Below, one piece after another: positions 27,595 to 35,812 of a stretch of 64,000 nucleotides of DNA. Location of the stretch: the NCBI GenBank assembly GCA_965366365.1, contig CBDUEV010000004.1:1-64000 (forward strand). Direction: 5' to 3'. The first letter of the stretch is position 1. Each line of letters opens with the position of its first letter. A program made the position numbers and the translations under genes. The stretch is from CBDUEV01 sp965366365 (GTDB taxonomy: Bacteria > Actinomycetota > Acidimicrobiia > Spongiisociales > JAENVV01). Below the pieces are notes generated by a model. That model searched no databases. It was not told the origin of the DNA and worked only from the letters and a program-made list of their open reading frames with translations.

Positions 27595-28359
27595 GTGACC
27601 CTCATCGAAATCTCGCCAAACCAGGTGCTCCTCGAAGGCCTTCACGCACTCAAGCACGCCGTGCGATTCGGCGCCGACATCCAGCGCATCCTCGCCTCCA
27701 CGGAAGCCGACCTCGCCGCACTGGTTGAACGGGTGGCGCCCGATCTCGCTTCCACCCTCGACGCCAAAGTGGAGAGAGTCTCTCGCGCCGAGTTCCAATC
27801 GGCCACGAAGAGGCCCCACCCGACCGGGATCGTCGCCATCGCCGCTCGACCGGCGCCGATTCCCTGGACCGAGCTCTCGCGGCTGGGTCCCGTGATCGTG
27901 ATCGAGGATCCCCGTCACCACGGAAACGTCGGGGCGGCCATCCGGATCGCTGCCGCCGGGGGCGCCACCGGCGTCGCGACCATCGGGGATCTCGATCCCT
28001 GGTCACCGGGGGCCATCCGCGGATCGGCCGGACTCCATTTCGCCGTTCCAGTGCTTTCGCTTGGGACCCTCCCCGCCACCGATCGGCCGGTGTTCGCCTT
28101 CGATCCAGACGGCGAGGACCTCGCCCGGGTAGCGATCGACGACACCGCTGTGCTCGTCTTCGGTTCGGAACGGAACGGGCTCAGCGCTCCCCTCAAGCAG
28201 CGCGCCGATCGGCTCGTCGGGTTTCCGATGCGCGCCGGGGTTTCGAGTATCAACCTGGCCGCTTCCGTGGCCGTCGGTTTGTATCACTGGCGCCTGGCAG
28301 GGAGATTCGAGACCACTCAAGGCACGGGAACGGCGAACACCACCACATTGTCGTCATAG
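27595..28359 (+). CDS. rlmB: SpoU/TrmH-family RNA 2'-O-methyltransferase
   Basis: A 254-aa SAM-dependent RNA ribose methyltransferase of the SPOUT superfamily, probably acting on 23S rRNA (RlmB-like). An N-terminal substrate-binding domain (LLEGLHALKHAVRFGADIQ) precedes the knotted catalytic domain: motif 1 VIVIEDPRHHGNVGAAIR, motif 2 LVFGSERNGLSAPL, motif 3 GFPMRAGVSSINLAASVAV. The GTG start is set by the promoter spacing. Target specificity within the family (RlmB, TrmH, TsnR-like resistance) cannot be told from sequence alone. Its 3' end overlaps the convergent sortase gene by 43 bp. Confidence 0.9.
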   Translation: MTLIEISPNQVLLEGLHALKHAVRFGADIQRILASTEADLAALVERVAPDLASTLDAKVERVSRAEFQSATKRPHPTGIVAIAARPAPIPWTELSRLGPVIVIEDPRHHGNVGAAIRIAAAGGATGVATIGDLDPWSPGAIRGSAGLHFAVPVLSLGTLPATDRPVFAFDPDGEDLARVAIDDTAVLVFGSERNGLSAPLKQRADRLVGFPMRAGVSSINLAASVAVGLYHWRLAGRFETTQGTGTANTTTLSS

Positions 28360-29039
28360 CTGCGCACCGCCGGGTTGAACACCCCTCCACACGTGATCAA
28401 GGTGAGCACCGGCTCGCCCGTGCGAGTGAAGATCTCGTCGGTGGGTAGCGCCCTCTTGTCGTACTGCTCCGCGGCGGTCACCTCGAATTCACGGGTCGTC
28501 CCGTCTTCGTATTCGACCACAACACGGGTGCCCGGTTCGGAGAGATAGAGATCGAAGAATGCTCCCCGCCTCCCATTCCAGTCCACATGGGCGGCGATGA
28601 CGGCCGAACCCTCGTCTCCGGGCGAGGAACTGAACTCGTACCAGCCGGCCACCCCTGCGCTTCTGGGGATTTCCATCTCGTCGTTTTCGACGTCGTAGCC
28701 GACCACCTCGATCGGGGCATCGATGGCGAGCTCGCCGATGGAGAGGCGAACCGGCCTCCTCGTCGACGGAACGGCGACATCCTCCGGACGGCCCGACACG
28801 ACCCGGATGTCCCCCAACTCGAGGCTCGGCTCGGTGGCGGCCACCGTTGTGGAGGTGCTGTCGGCCGGTTCGGTGGTGGCTGTAGTCGGGGAGGTGGCGG
28901 CAACCGTGGGCTCCACCGGCACTGTGGTGGCCAGGCGGGGACGGTTCGAGACACTCTCCCCCCCGAGATAGATCCACACGGCACCGACGGCCAGCAGACC
29001 GAAGACGACCATCGCAACCACAGGTTTCCAGCTCCGCAT
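28317..29039 (-). CDS. sortase, class E/F-like
   Basis: A 240-aa membrane-anchored transpeptidase that attaches proteins with an LAxTG/LPxTG-like signal to the cell surface. It has an N-terminal membrane anchor (VVAMVVFGLLAVGAVWIYL), a Thr/Ser/Pro-rich linker (about 40-95), and the sortase beta-barrel with catalytic His (VIAAHVDWNG), Cys (LTLITCGGVF) and Arg (AVRSYDDN). ATG 29039 has GGAG 5 nt upstream. A DUF4397 protein with a C-terminal sorting-type signal is encoded directly upstream on the same strand and is its likely substrate. Confidence 0.92.
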   Translation of the reverse strand: MRSWKPVVAMVVFGLLAVGAVWIYLGGESVSNRPRLATTVPVEPTVAATSPTTATTEPADSTSTTVAATEPSLELGDIRVVSGRPEDVAVPSTRRPVRLSIGELAIDAPIEVVGYDVENDEMEIPRSAGVAGWYEFSSSPGDEGSAVIAAHVDWNGRRGAFFDLYLSEPGTRVVVEYEDGTTREFEVTAAEQYDKRALPTDEIFTRTGEPVLTLITCGGVFNPAVRSYDDNVVVFAVPVP

Positions 29040-29052
29040 GTTCACTCCATGC

Positions 29053-29087
29053 GAGAGGGGCCCGGCTTCACCAGCCGAGCCCCTCTC
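29053..29087 (-). terminator. 14-bp hairpin between the DUF4397 and sortase genes
   Basis: Arms GAGAGGGGCCCGGC and GCCGAGCCCCTCTC (one mismatch), 7-nt loop. It lies 37 nt after the DUF4397 stop and 13 nt before the sortase start, so it could act as an attenuator that lets the substrate be made in excess over the enzyme. Confidence 0.6.
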
Positions 29088-29123
29088 ATCGTCAGGTCTT
29101 CCCTTCGGCTTTCGCCGCGAAGA

Positions 29124-29927
29124 CTAGGGCTTGCGAACCAGCGCCAGGCGGGCCGAGCCGGCTACACCGACCGCCGCTACCGCCGCCACGGCCAGCAGCC
29201 ACACGCTTGCACCGTTGGTGGCGAGATCGCCGGAGCCGGACGGGACCGCAGCAGGAGCGCTCTGGAGGTCGCCGATATCCTGGATCACCAGATCGAACGT
29301 TCCGCCGGCCAGATCACCGGTTGCGTAGACGATCCGGTTCGTTCCTTCGACGACAGCCAGGTCGGCAGGACCGAAGACGGCCGCATCGACTCCGGTACCG
29401 GCAGCAGCAATGGCGACCGAGTAGGTGTCGGCGGGAAGCTCGACCACACCCTCATTGGGGTTCTCGACGCCGGTGAACACCTCGGTCCCGTCGGCAAGGA
29501 GGATATCCACGGAGGGGGCAGCCGCCGTGTGGCGAACAGTCAGTCGTCCCTCGCCCGCATCGATGGTCGTCACGTCATTGACGAAGATCGAGATCGTGGG
29601 GGTGGCATCGGCGGTCAGGTGGGCGACGATCGAGGCGTCGAGTCCGTCGGTGACGGTGGCCGAGCCCTCGAGGACCGCATCCTCGACGCTTCCGCCGGCG
29701 GCGGTGATAGCCAGGGCGTAGTCACCAGCCGGCAGACTGAGCGGGCCCGCCACGTCGCCGGGAGCGAAGCCTTCGAGAGTGAGATCACCGTTGACATAGA
29801 CATCGACGGTCAGTCCGGGGATTCCGTGCACCACGGTCACGTTGCCACCGCTGCTCTGCGCACCGGCCGGGATGGCCAGCAGGAGCACGGCGAGGAACGC
29901 CGATACGGTCAAGAGAGTCTTTTTCAT
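29124..29927 (-). CDS. secreted DUF4397 protein with sortase-type C-terminus
   Basis: A 267-aa surface protein. A Sec signal peptide (MKKTLLTVSAFLAVLLLAIP, cleavage near AGAQS) is followed by two DUF4397 repeats (about 30-130 and 130-225: VTVVHGIPGLTVDVYVNG and LTVRHTAAAPSVDILLADG). The C-terminus has a Ser/Gly linker, LATNG, a hydrophobic span (VWLLAVAAVAAVGVAG) and a basic tail ending RKP. LATNG resembles the LAxTG signal of class E sortases with T and N swapped in place. The sortase gene is next downstream. SD GGAGGAAG fixes ATG 29927. The bound ligand, if any, is unknown. Confidence 0.9.
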   Translation of the reverse strand: MKKTLLTVSAFLAVLLLAIPAGAQSSGGNVTVVHGIPGLTVDVYVNGDLTLEGFAPGDVAGPLSLPAGDYALAITAAGGSVEDAVLEGSATVTDGLDASIVAHLTADATPTISIFVNDVTTIDAGEGRLTVRHTAAAPSVDILLADGTEVFTGVENPNEGVVELPADTYSVAIAAAGTGVDAAVFGPADLAVVEGTNRIVYATGDLAGGTFDLVIQDIGDLQSAPAAVPSGSGDLATNGASVWLLAVAAVAAVGVAGSARLALVRKP

Positions 29928-30024
29928 TTCTTCCTCCACTGTTGGGTGTGATGGGTGTTCGATGCCGACCGGGTACTTGGACGTCTTTTTTTATCACTAA
30001 TTGTTGCTTGCCAGAGAAACCGGG

Positions 30025-30030
30025 TAGCGT
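30025..30030 (+). promoter_or_regulatory. -10 box (TAGCGT) of the MpaB-like gene
   Basis: TAGCGT with a 6-nt gap to ATG 30037; a TTGTTG at 30001-30006 (18-nt spacer) could be the -35. Confidence 0.5.
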
Positions 30031-30036
30031 CCTCCC

Positions 30037-30963
30037 ATGCTTCTCACGAAAAAGGTGCATCTCGACGCCCTGCGCGATCGGGTCGCCGCAGCAGCAAGTC
30101 AACCGTTCAGCCACGCCGCCTACCCGCTCGAACACACGCTCGACTACCGCGGTGACCCGGGCTTGTTTGGACCTGAGTCGGCCACATGGAAGATCATTGG
30201 CGACACAGCGGCGTTCGTCGGCGGCATCCGCGCACTTCTCATCCAAGGAGCCCATCCCGAAGTGGTGGCGGGAGTCGCCCAGCACTCGACCTATCGCGAC
30301 GATCCCCTCGGGAGGCTCTCCCGCACCTCGGCCTACGTGACCGCCACTTCCTACGGCGCCATGCCGGAAGTCCGTGAGGCCATCAGCCGGGTCAGGACGG
30401 CCCACCAACCCGTCCGTGGCACGTCTCACCGCGGGCGAGGCTATTCGGCGGGGCGACCCGAACACGCCGCCTGGGTGCACAACGCTCTCACCGACTCCTT
30501 CCGAGCCGCCTACGAGGCCTACGGTAGGGAAGACCTCGCCCAGGAGGATTACGACCGCTTCGTGGCCGAGCAGACCCGTGTTGGCACACTGCTCGATGCA
30601 GCCCCGCTCCCGACCAGCGCCTCCAGCCTGGCCGCCTGGATGACAGACCACCCAGACCTGGCGCCGAGTCCGGGCATGCTGGAGGTGGTCGAATTCCTCC
30701 GATCCCCACCGCTGCCGATGCCTCAGCGAGCCGGCTACGAATTGCTCTTCAGGGCTGCCGTGGCAACGGTGCCACCTCGCCTCATCGACATCCTGGGACT
30801 CGACGTTCCTCGCGGCGCCGAATCGATCGGCCGGGCCGCCGTGGCTTCCCTCCGGTGGGCCTTGGGATCCTCGCCCTCCTGGAGAATCGCATTGACGAGG
30901 GTCGGTGCGGCCCCTCCCCCGGGCCTCTTTCGACAACCCGCCCCGTCCGGACCCCCATCGTGA
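30037..30963 (+). CDS. MpaB-family oxygenase-like protein (DUF2236)
   Basis: A 308-aa, largely helical protein of the DUF2236/MpaB family, whose characterised relatives (latex-clearing protein Lcp, mycophenolic-acid MpaB) are b-type heme oxygenases. Family landmarks: ATWKIIGDTAAFVGGIRALL, LIQGAHPEVVAGVAQHS, YRDDPLGRLSRTSAYVTATS, and EHAAWVHNALTDSF, which supplies His residues for heme. No signal peptide or membrane segment is evident, though a C-terminal hydrophobic helix may contact membrane. Substrate unknown. It stands alone with its own promoter, 73 nt before the two-component system genes. Confidence 0.87.
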   Translation: MLLTKKVHLDALRDRVAAAASQPFSHAAYPLEHTLDYRGDPGLFGPESATWKIIGDTAAFVGGIRALLIQGAHPEVVAGVAQHSTYRDDPLGRLSRTSAYVTATSYGAMPEVREAISRVRTAHQPVRGTSHRGRGYSAGRPEHAAWVHNALTDSFRAAYEAYGREDLAQEDYDRFVAEQTRVGTLLDAAPLPTSASSLAAWMTDHPDLAPSPGMLEVVEFLRSPPLPMPQRAGYELLFRAAVATVPPRLIDILGLDVPRGAESIGRAAVASLRWALGSSPSWRIALTRVGAAPPPGLFRQPAPSGPPS

Positions 30964-30997
30964 TCTCGGCGGACCGCCTCGGTGACGGTCCGTCGTT

Positions 30998-31014
30998 TCT
31001 CATCGAAGTCTCAT
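30998..31014 (+). promoter_or_regulatory. direct repeat TCTCAT-N5-TCTCAT before the response regulator
   Basis: TCTCAT occurs at 30998-31003 and 31009-31014, an 11-bp period, 22 bp before the regulator start. Head-to-tail repeats of about 11 bp are the usual sites of OmpR/PhoB-type regulators. The same pattern recurs after the kinase gene. Confidence 0.6.
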
Positions 31015-31036
31015 GGTCGCCTGCCATGATGTCGCC

Positions 31037-31723
31037 ATGCCAGCCAGCCGGATTCTGATCGTCGAGGACGACCCGCGGATCGCCGCCTCGGTCCGCCGCG
31101 CACTCACCTACGACGGCTACCGGGTCACGACCGCCGCAAGCGGTCTTGAGGGTTTGTCAGAACTCAGGAGAACAGCACCGGATCTGGTGGTCCTGGATCT
31201 CATGCTTCCCGAGGTCGATGGACTGGAGATCTGCAGGCGGATCAGGGAATCCGGCGATCCTGTGCTGATCCTCATGCTGACGGCCCGTACGGCCATCGCC
31301 GAGAGAGTGGCGGGTCTCGATGCAGGAGCAGACGACTATTTGACCAAACCGTTCGCGCACGACGAACTGCTCGCCCGAGTCCGGACGCTCCTGCGGCGGA
31401 GTCCTCCGATCGATGATCGCGAAACGCTCGCCTTCGCCGACGTCTCGATGGACGCAGGGACGATGGAAGTCGAGCGGCGAGGCAAGACGGTTGAACTGAC
31501 CGCCCTCGAGTTTCGGCTGCTCGAGTATTTCCTCAGAAACCCTCGTCTCGTATTGAGCCGCTCGCAGATTCTCGAATCGGTCTGGGGTCTCGACACCGAC
31601 ACCACGTCGAATATCGTCGATGTCTACGTGCGGTACCTTCGCCAGAAACTCGAACTCCACGGTGGGAGCCGCCTGATCCAGACCGTGCGCGGCGCCGGAT
31701 ACAGCCTCCGCGAAGCCTCGTGA
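31037..31723 (+). CDS. OmpR/PhoB-family response regulator
   Basis: A 228-aa two-component response regulator. The receiver domain (1-115) has acidic residues VEDDPR, phospho-acceptor Asp in VVLDLMLPEVDGLE, LTARTAIAERVAG and switch Lys in DYLTKPF. The C-terminal winged-helix domain (about 130-228) has LTALEFRLLEYFLRNP, IVDVYVRYLRQKL and VRGAGYSLR. It resembles MprA-type regulators. ATG 31037 is chosen over one 8 codons upstream because the family begins near RILIVEDD. The stop overlaps the kinase start (GTGA). Confidence 0.95.
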   Translation: MPASRILIVEDDPRIAASVRRALTYDGYRVTTAASGLEGLSELRRTAPDLVVLDLMLPEVDGLEICRRIRESGDPVLILMLTARTAIAERVAGLDAGADDYLTKPFAHDELLARVRTLLRRSPPIDDRETLAFADVSMDAGTMEVERRGKTVELTALEFRLLEYFLRNPRLVLSRSQILESVWGLDTDTTSNIVDVYVRYLRQKLELHGGSRLIQTVRGAGYSLREAS

Positions 31724-33108
31724 AGATCCGCTGGAGATTGGCCCTCTACGGAACGGCAGTCGCCGCCATCGGAATGATCATCTTCGCTGCCTCACTCGTC
31801 GGCCTCGTGAGACGCAACGGACCCACCAATCAGATCACTTCCCTCGGCGTAGTGGCGGACGAGACAGCCGCAGCCATGGAGGCGATACCAGCTGCGGATT
31901 TCCCACCCGACGCCCCTCTCCTCGTTGCCGACCTCACCGACAGTTCGGACCCATTCGTCCAGGTGGTCACCGACAGCGGGGCTGTTCTCTATCGCACTGC
32001 CACGCTCGACGGCGCCGACCCGATGATCCCCGAGGCCGACCGTCGGGCAGCTCTCGTCTCCGGAGAGGCCATCACAGCCACACTGGCCGGCGACGACTAC
32101 CGAGTCCAGGTTCGACCGTGGGCGAGATCCGACCTTGGCACCCAGGGAACCGTCATCGCCGCCCAGTCGGCCGCCGCGATCGACTCGGAGCTGGCCGGTC
32201 TCAGCTTCGTGATCTGGGCGGCGGCCTTCATCACCATGATCGCCGCGGCGATCGTGAGCTGGATGGTCTCGGGCCGGGCAGTTCGTCCTCTGGAGCGACT
32301 GGCGGTGACAACCGACGCCATCGGCCAGACAGGAGATTTGAGTCGGCGGCTGCCGACAGTGCGACCCGACGACGAGGTAGGAGCCCTCACCACCAGTTTC
32401 AACACCATGCTCGAACGCCTTCAGGACGCCCAAGATCAGACCGCCGCCGCCCTCACCGCCCAACGACGGTTCGTCGCCGACGCCTCCCACGATCTTCGTT
32501 CTCCACTCACCACCATCCGCAACAATGCCGGTTTCTTGGCGGAGCGCCCCGACATCAGCGAAGCGGACCGCGCCGATTCGGTGGACGACATCCTCGCCGA
32601 GGCGGAAAGGATGTCACGACTCATCGACGACCTGCTCGACCTGGCGAGTTCAGACCTCGAGCCGGATCGGATTCGGGTGGGCCTAGACCTGGCTGCCATC
32701 GCCGGCGACGTGGTCCGCCGCATCCAACCCCGCCATGCCCACGCCATCATCGTGGTGGGGCAGGGCCCGGTTCCGCTGACCGGCGATCCCGACGCCCTCA
32801 CCAGAGTGGTCGAGATCCTGGTCGAGAACGCCTGCCTCCACGGTGAGAGCGCCGTCGAGGTGGAGGTGGAGACAAAGCGCGACCAGGCCCGGCTTGCGGT
32901 GAAAGACCGCGGGCCGGGGATCCCAGAAGCAGATATCGACAGAATCTTCGACCGCTTCTATCGAGTCGACCAAGCCAGGAGCACCGCCGGAAGCGGCCTG
33001 GGCTTGTCGATCGCCCGGAACCTGGTGGTTGCACAAGGCGGCTCCATCTCGGCCCAGAACCGCCCAACCGGTGGAGTCGAGGTATCGGTGGTGCTCCCGC
33101 TGGCCTGA
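31720..33108 (+). CDS. sensor histidine kinase
   Basis: A 462-aa membrane kinase, partner of the overlapping regulator gene (GTG 31720). One membrane helix (LYGTAVAAIGMIIFAASLVGL), an extracytoplasmic sensor of about 130 residues, a second helix (VIWAAAFITMIAAAIVSWMV), a HAMP domain, then the dimerisation/phosphorylation helix RRFVADASHDLRSPLTTIRN with the phospho-His, and an ATPase domain with N box LVENACLHGE, G1 DRGPGIPEADI, and G2 STAGSGLGLSIARN. The signal sensed is unknown. Confidence 0.95.
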   Translation: MKIRWRLALYGTAVAAIGMIIFAASLVGLVRRNGPTNQITSLGVVADETAAAMEAIPAADFPPDAPLLVADLTDSSDPFVQVVTDSGAVLYRTATLDGADPMIPEADRRAALVSGEAITATLAGDDYRVQVRPWARSDLGTQGTVIAAQSAAAIDSELAGLSFVIWAAAFITMIAAAIVSWMVSGRAVRPLERLAVTTDAIGQTGDLSRRLPTVRPDDEVGALTTSFNTMLERLQDAQDQTAAALTAQRRFVADASHDLRSPLTTIRNNAGFLAERPDISEADRADSVDDILAEAERMSRLIDDLLDLASSDLEPDRIRVGLDLAAIAGDVVRRIQPRHAHAIIVVGQGPVPLTGDPDALTRVVEILVENACLHGESAVEVEVETKRDQARLAVKDRGPGIPEADIDRIFDRFYRVDQARSTAGSGLGLSIARNLVVAQGGSISAQNRPTGGVEVSVVLPLA

Positions 33109-33109
33109 G

Positions 33110-33127
33110 TCTCATGGGGGACTCATG
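33110..33127 (+). promoter_or_regulatory. direct repeat CTCATG-N5-CTCATG, probable response-regulator site
   Basis: CTCATG at 33111-33116 and 33122-33127, period 11 bp, immediately after the kinase stop and before the membrane-protein genes. It matches the repeat at 30998-31014, suggesting the same regulator drives the next two genes. Confidence 0.6.
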
Positions 33128-33170
33128 TTGCGCCCATCGAGGACCAATGTGGATCGTTCACAGTGCAGAC

Positions 33171-33620
33171 ATGAGCACACCGGTAACGTCCCCAGTGGAA
33201 CCACCCCCGCTTCCACCGATGGTCCCGGGTTCCACCCTGCCACAGCTGGAACTGGCGCGAATACTCCTCATCGTGCAGGGTGCCCTCGGGACGATGGCCT
33301 CGATCGAGACGTTCATCGTCATGGTCGCCACCGGCGCGCCGCTGGCTTTCCCTCTGGCGGCGTCATGCGGCCTGACAGCGGCCACCCTGGTGGCTGCCGG
33401 CCGCCTGTCTCGCAATGGCAGGGGGACTCGGCGATTGGTCATACTCCTCGAGTCGATGTGGCTGGCGGGGGCGGCCATCGACGTGGGCCTCAGCATCGCC
33501 CTCGCCCACCGTGGCCTTGAGCTCGTTCCTTCCCTGACCCGAATCGTGATGCCGGTCGGGATCATCGTCCTGCTCACCCGCCCGCCTGTCAGGGCAGCCA
33601 GCCGGGGGGCGGCGCGATGA
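33171..33620 (+). CDS. small multi-span membrane protein
   Basis: A 149-aa protein with a Pro-rich N-terminus and about four hydrophobic segments (LARILLIVQGALGTMASIET; AFPLAASCGLTAATLVAAG; LESMWLAGAAIDVGLSIALA; RIVMPVGIIVLLT). No family recognised. The frame is open further up (ATG at 33114 and 33147), but the region before 33171 carries the probable regulator site, so ATG 33171 is preferred, with modest confidence. The stop overlaps the next start (ATGA), so the two proteins probably work together as targets of the two-component system. Confidence 0.7.
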   Translation: MSTPVTSPVEPPPLPPMVPGSTLPQLELARILLIVQGALGTMASIETFIVMVATGAPLAFPLAASCGLTAATLVAAGRLSRNGRGTRRLVILLESMWLAGAAIDVGLSIALAHRGLELVPSLTRIVMPVGIIVLLTRPPVRAASRGAAR

Positions 33621-34795
33621 TCCTTCATGCGGAGTCGCCCATCAGCAGGGGCTTCGGGGACTACGCCATCAGCCCCATGTACCTGGTCATCGACGAGCAT
33701 GGCATTGCCCTCATCCTGGCCGCCCTCGTGCCGCTCGGTTTCTGGGCCGCCAGTCGTTGGGCGGCGCGCCGTGACGGCCTCACCCGTCGCCTTTTCGCCG
33801 GCTACCGCCGGCGGCCCGCCGGCCACAAGCTCGCCGCGTGGATGGTGGGCTTCTCGGCGACGATCCACCTCGGCCTGGCACTCGGGCACGAGACCAGTGC
33901 TTGGAACGCCGCCTACCTGGCGGGGGCGGTGGGGATGGGGTTCGCCCTGGTCCACATCGTCGAACCCCGCCGACGGTCCCGCGCCTTGGTGACGACGATT
34001 CTGGTGGGATCGGTACTCGCCTATGTCGGTACAGGTCTGGCCGGCCACGCTCCCGACCAATTGGGCCTGGCAACGAAACTGGCCGAGATCACCGCCCTCA
34101 TCGCCCTGGCCGACCCGGCCGCGCTTGGGCGACTGCGACGAGGCGCCGCCACCGCCGGAAGGTTCGGCCTCGTCGTACTGGTCAGTCTCTCGGCATGGAT
34201 CGGAGCATTGCAGAGCGGATCCGGCGGACACCACGCCGGAGAGACGCCGGCTCCGGGAGTGGCGTTGCCGATCGGGGAGGAACGAGCCCCCACCACCGAT
34301 GAAATGAGAGCCGCGGACATGTTGTACGCCGAAGCCGTCGAGGCGCTCGCCAAGTACCACGACCCGGAGGTGGCTGCCGCCGACGGATACAGGGTCGACG
34401 GGCTCCACGGTTCGGACTTCCACGCCGACAATCCGACGCATCTAGAGGACGGACTGCTCCTGGATCCAACCCGCCCCGAAACCCTCGTCTACGCAGAGAG
34501 CCCCGGCGGGCCGATTCTGCTGGGAGCGATGTTCCAGATGCCCGACATCGGCGAGGCGGGACCGGCGGTGGGTGGTCCCCTGACCGTTTGGCACGCACAC
34601 GATCACGTCTGTTTCTCGCTTCTCCCGCCGACAATCGGCGGCCTGATGGACCCCTTCGGACTCTGCCCAGTGGGCTCAATCACCATTCCGATCACCAACG
34701 AGATGATCCATCTTTGGGTGCTACCCGGTCTCGACGACCCCTTCGGTGACATCGACGACGAGTGGCTCGAGGAGTATCTCGCCGCGCAGGGCTGA
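33617..34795 (+). CDS. membrane protein with His-rich extracytoplasmic C-terminal domain, unknown function
   Basis: A 392-aa protein. The N-terminal half has about five or six membrane spans (ALILAALVPLGFWAAS, LAAWMVGFSATIHLGLALG, AYLAGAVGMGFALVHIV, LVTTILVGSVLAYVGTGLAG). The C-terminal half (about 225-392) is soluble, with several His/Asp motifs that look metal-binding: HGSDFHADNPTHLED, TVWHAHDHVCFSL, EMIHLWVLPGLDDPFGD. The two Cys (HVCF and FGLCPV) may be paired. I do not recognise the family. It is translationally coupled to the preceding gene and probably controlled by the neighbouring two-component system. It converges with the UPF0104 gene. Confidence 0.82.
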   Translation: MILHAESPISRGFGDYAISPMYLVIDEHGIALILAALVPLGFWAASRWAARRDGLTRRLFAGYRRRPAGHKLAAWMVGFSATIHLGLALGHETSAWNAAYLAGAVGMGFALVHIVEPRRRSRALVTTILVGSVLAYVGTGLAGHAPDQLGLATKLAEITALIALADPAALGRLRRGAATAGRFGLVVLVSLSAWIGALQSGSGGHHAGETPAPGVALPIGEERAPTTDEMRAADMLYAEAVEALAKYHDPEVAAADGYRVDGLHGSDFHADNPTHLEDGLLLDPTRPETLVYAESPGGPILLGAMFQMPDIGEAGPAVGGPLTVWHAHDHVCFSLLPPTIGGLMDPFGLCPVGSITIPITNEMIHLWVLPGLDDPFGDIDDEWLEEYLAAQG

Positions 34796-34805
34796 CGAGG
34801 TGGCG

Positions 34806-35765
34806 CTACACACGAGCCGGGGTGTTCGGGGTGACCACTTTCCGACTCACAACGCCGAAGACGACCAGCCCGATTCCGGCCGGAACCCAGTAGTCCACGA
34901 TTCGGTACACCAGCACCGGAGCGACCACCGATCCAGTTGAGAACCCGAAGGCCGACAATACGCCGATGATGCCACCTTCGACGATGCCCAAACCGCCGGG
35001 AAGGCCGGGCAAGCCACCGATCAGCATGGACAATCCGTGCGCGACGAAGACCTCCGAGGGGCTGAGGGAGATCCCGAAAGCCTCCAGGGCCGCCCACAAC
35101 ACCGCCGCCTCCGAGCTGACCCGCAGCGCCACCAGCACGGCTTCCCTCGGCGTGACCCTGCCTCCCCCCGAGGTCGGAGCGAGGTAATCCCTGACCGGAC
35201 GGGGGAGGAGACGAACAAGGCGGTCGAGTGACGCGGCGCCGGCCAACACGACCAAGCCGGCCACGGTCAGCGCCACGCCAAGGACCAGAGCACCAGCGAA
35301 CAAGAGCGGATGAGGACCCTCCGTGGTGATCCATATGAGCCCCAGGCCGGTCATCACGAGCAGGCCGGCATAGGTGAGCATCGTGACGCGGACGGCCGCA
35401 CCTGCCGCGTCGGACTCTTCGTTCTTCACGGTCAGAGCCATGGTCGAAGGTGTCAGAGCGCCACCGGCTGGGAGAAGGCGCGCCACGGCCGATCCGGTCA
35501 GGGCCGCGGCCACCGCAGCCCTCCAACTCAGTTGGTGACCGATCGCCGCCAGACCTTCCTTGAAGAGGCCGGCGAACATGCCTTTGGCGAGAAGCTCGAA
35601 GAACAGCGCCACGGCCAGAAAGACGAGGGCACGCCCCGTGAACCGTGGCAGATCCCACCGTTGGGCGGCAAAAGACAGAGCTCCTGCGTATGCAAGGAAG
35701 CCGAGGAGGACGAGAACAACGCGCACGCCTGAGAGAAAACGCCGGGGGGCGTCGGACGCTGTCAT
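34806..35765 (-). CDS. UPF0104/LPG-synthase transmembrane-region family protein
   Basis: A 319-aa membrane protein with about eight spans, related to the flippase part of MprF and to AglD-type proteins. Typical segments: RALVFLAVALFFELLAKGMF, LLPAGGALTPSTMAL, and LSMLIGGLPGLPGGLGIVEG, the conserved Gly/Pro-rich motif of this family. The last spans are LVYRIVDYWVPAGIGLVVFG. Function is probably lipid or glycolipid translocation; the catalytic half of MprF is absent. ATG 35765 is preceded by CAGACT 6 nt away. The upstream 94-codon open frame is a shadow of the VOC gene region. Confidence 0.85.
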   Translation of the reverse strand: MTASDAPRRFLSGVRVVLVLLGFLAYAGALSFAAQRWDLPRFTGRALVFLAVALFFELLAKGMFAGLFKEGLAAIGHQLSWRAAVAAALTGSAVARLLPAGGALTPSTMALTVKNEESDAAGAAVRVTMLTYAGLLVMTGLGLIWITTEGPHPLLFAGALVLGVALTVAGLVVLAGAASLDRLVRLLPRPVRDYLAPTSGGGRVTPREAVLVALRVSSEAAVLWAALEAFGISLSPSEVFVAHGLSMLIGGLPGLPGGLGIVEGGIIGVLSAFGFSTGSVVAPVLVYRIVDYWVPAGIGLVVFGVVSRKVVTPNTPARV

Positions 35766-35812
35766 GCCTCGAGTCTGGCAAACTCCAAGCCCCGGTGGGA
35801 GAGGATTTCGGT

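Noticed and set aside
28587..29951. 454-aa open frame on the plus strand
   Set aside because: Antisense to the sortase and DUF4397 genes; Gly/Arg/Asp-rich translation typical of high-GC shadows.
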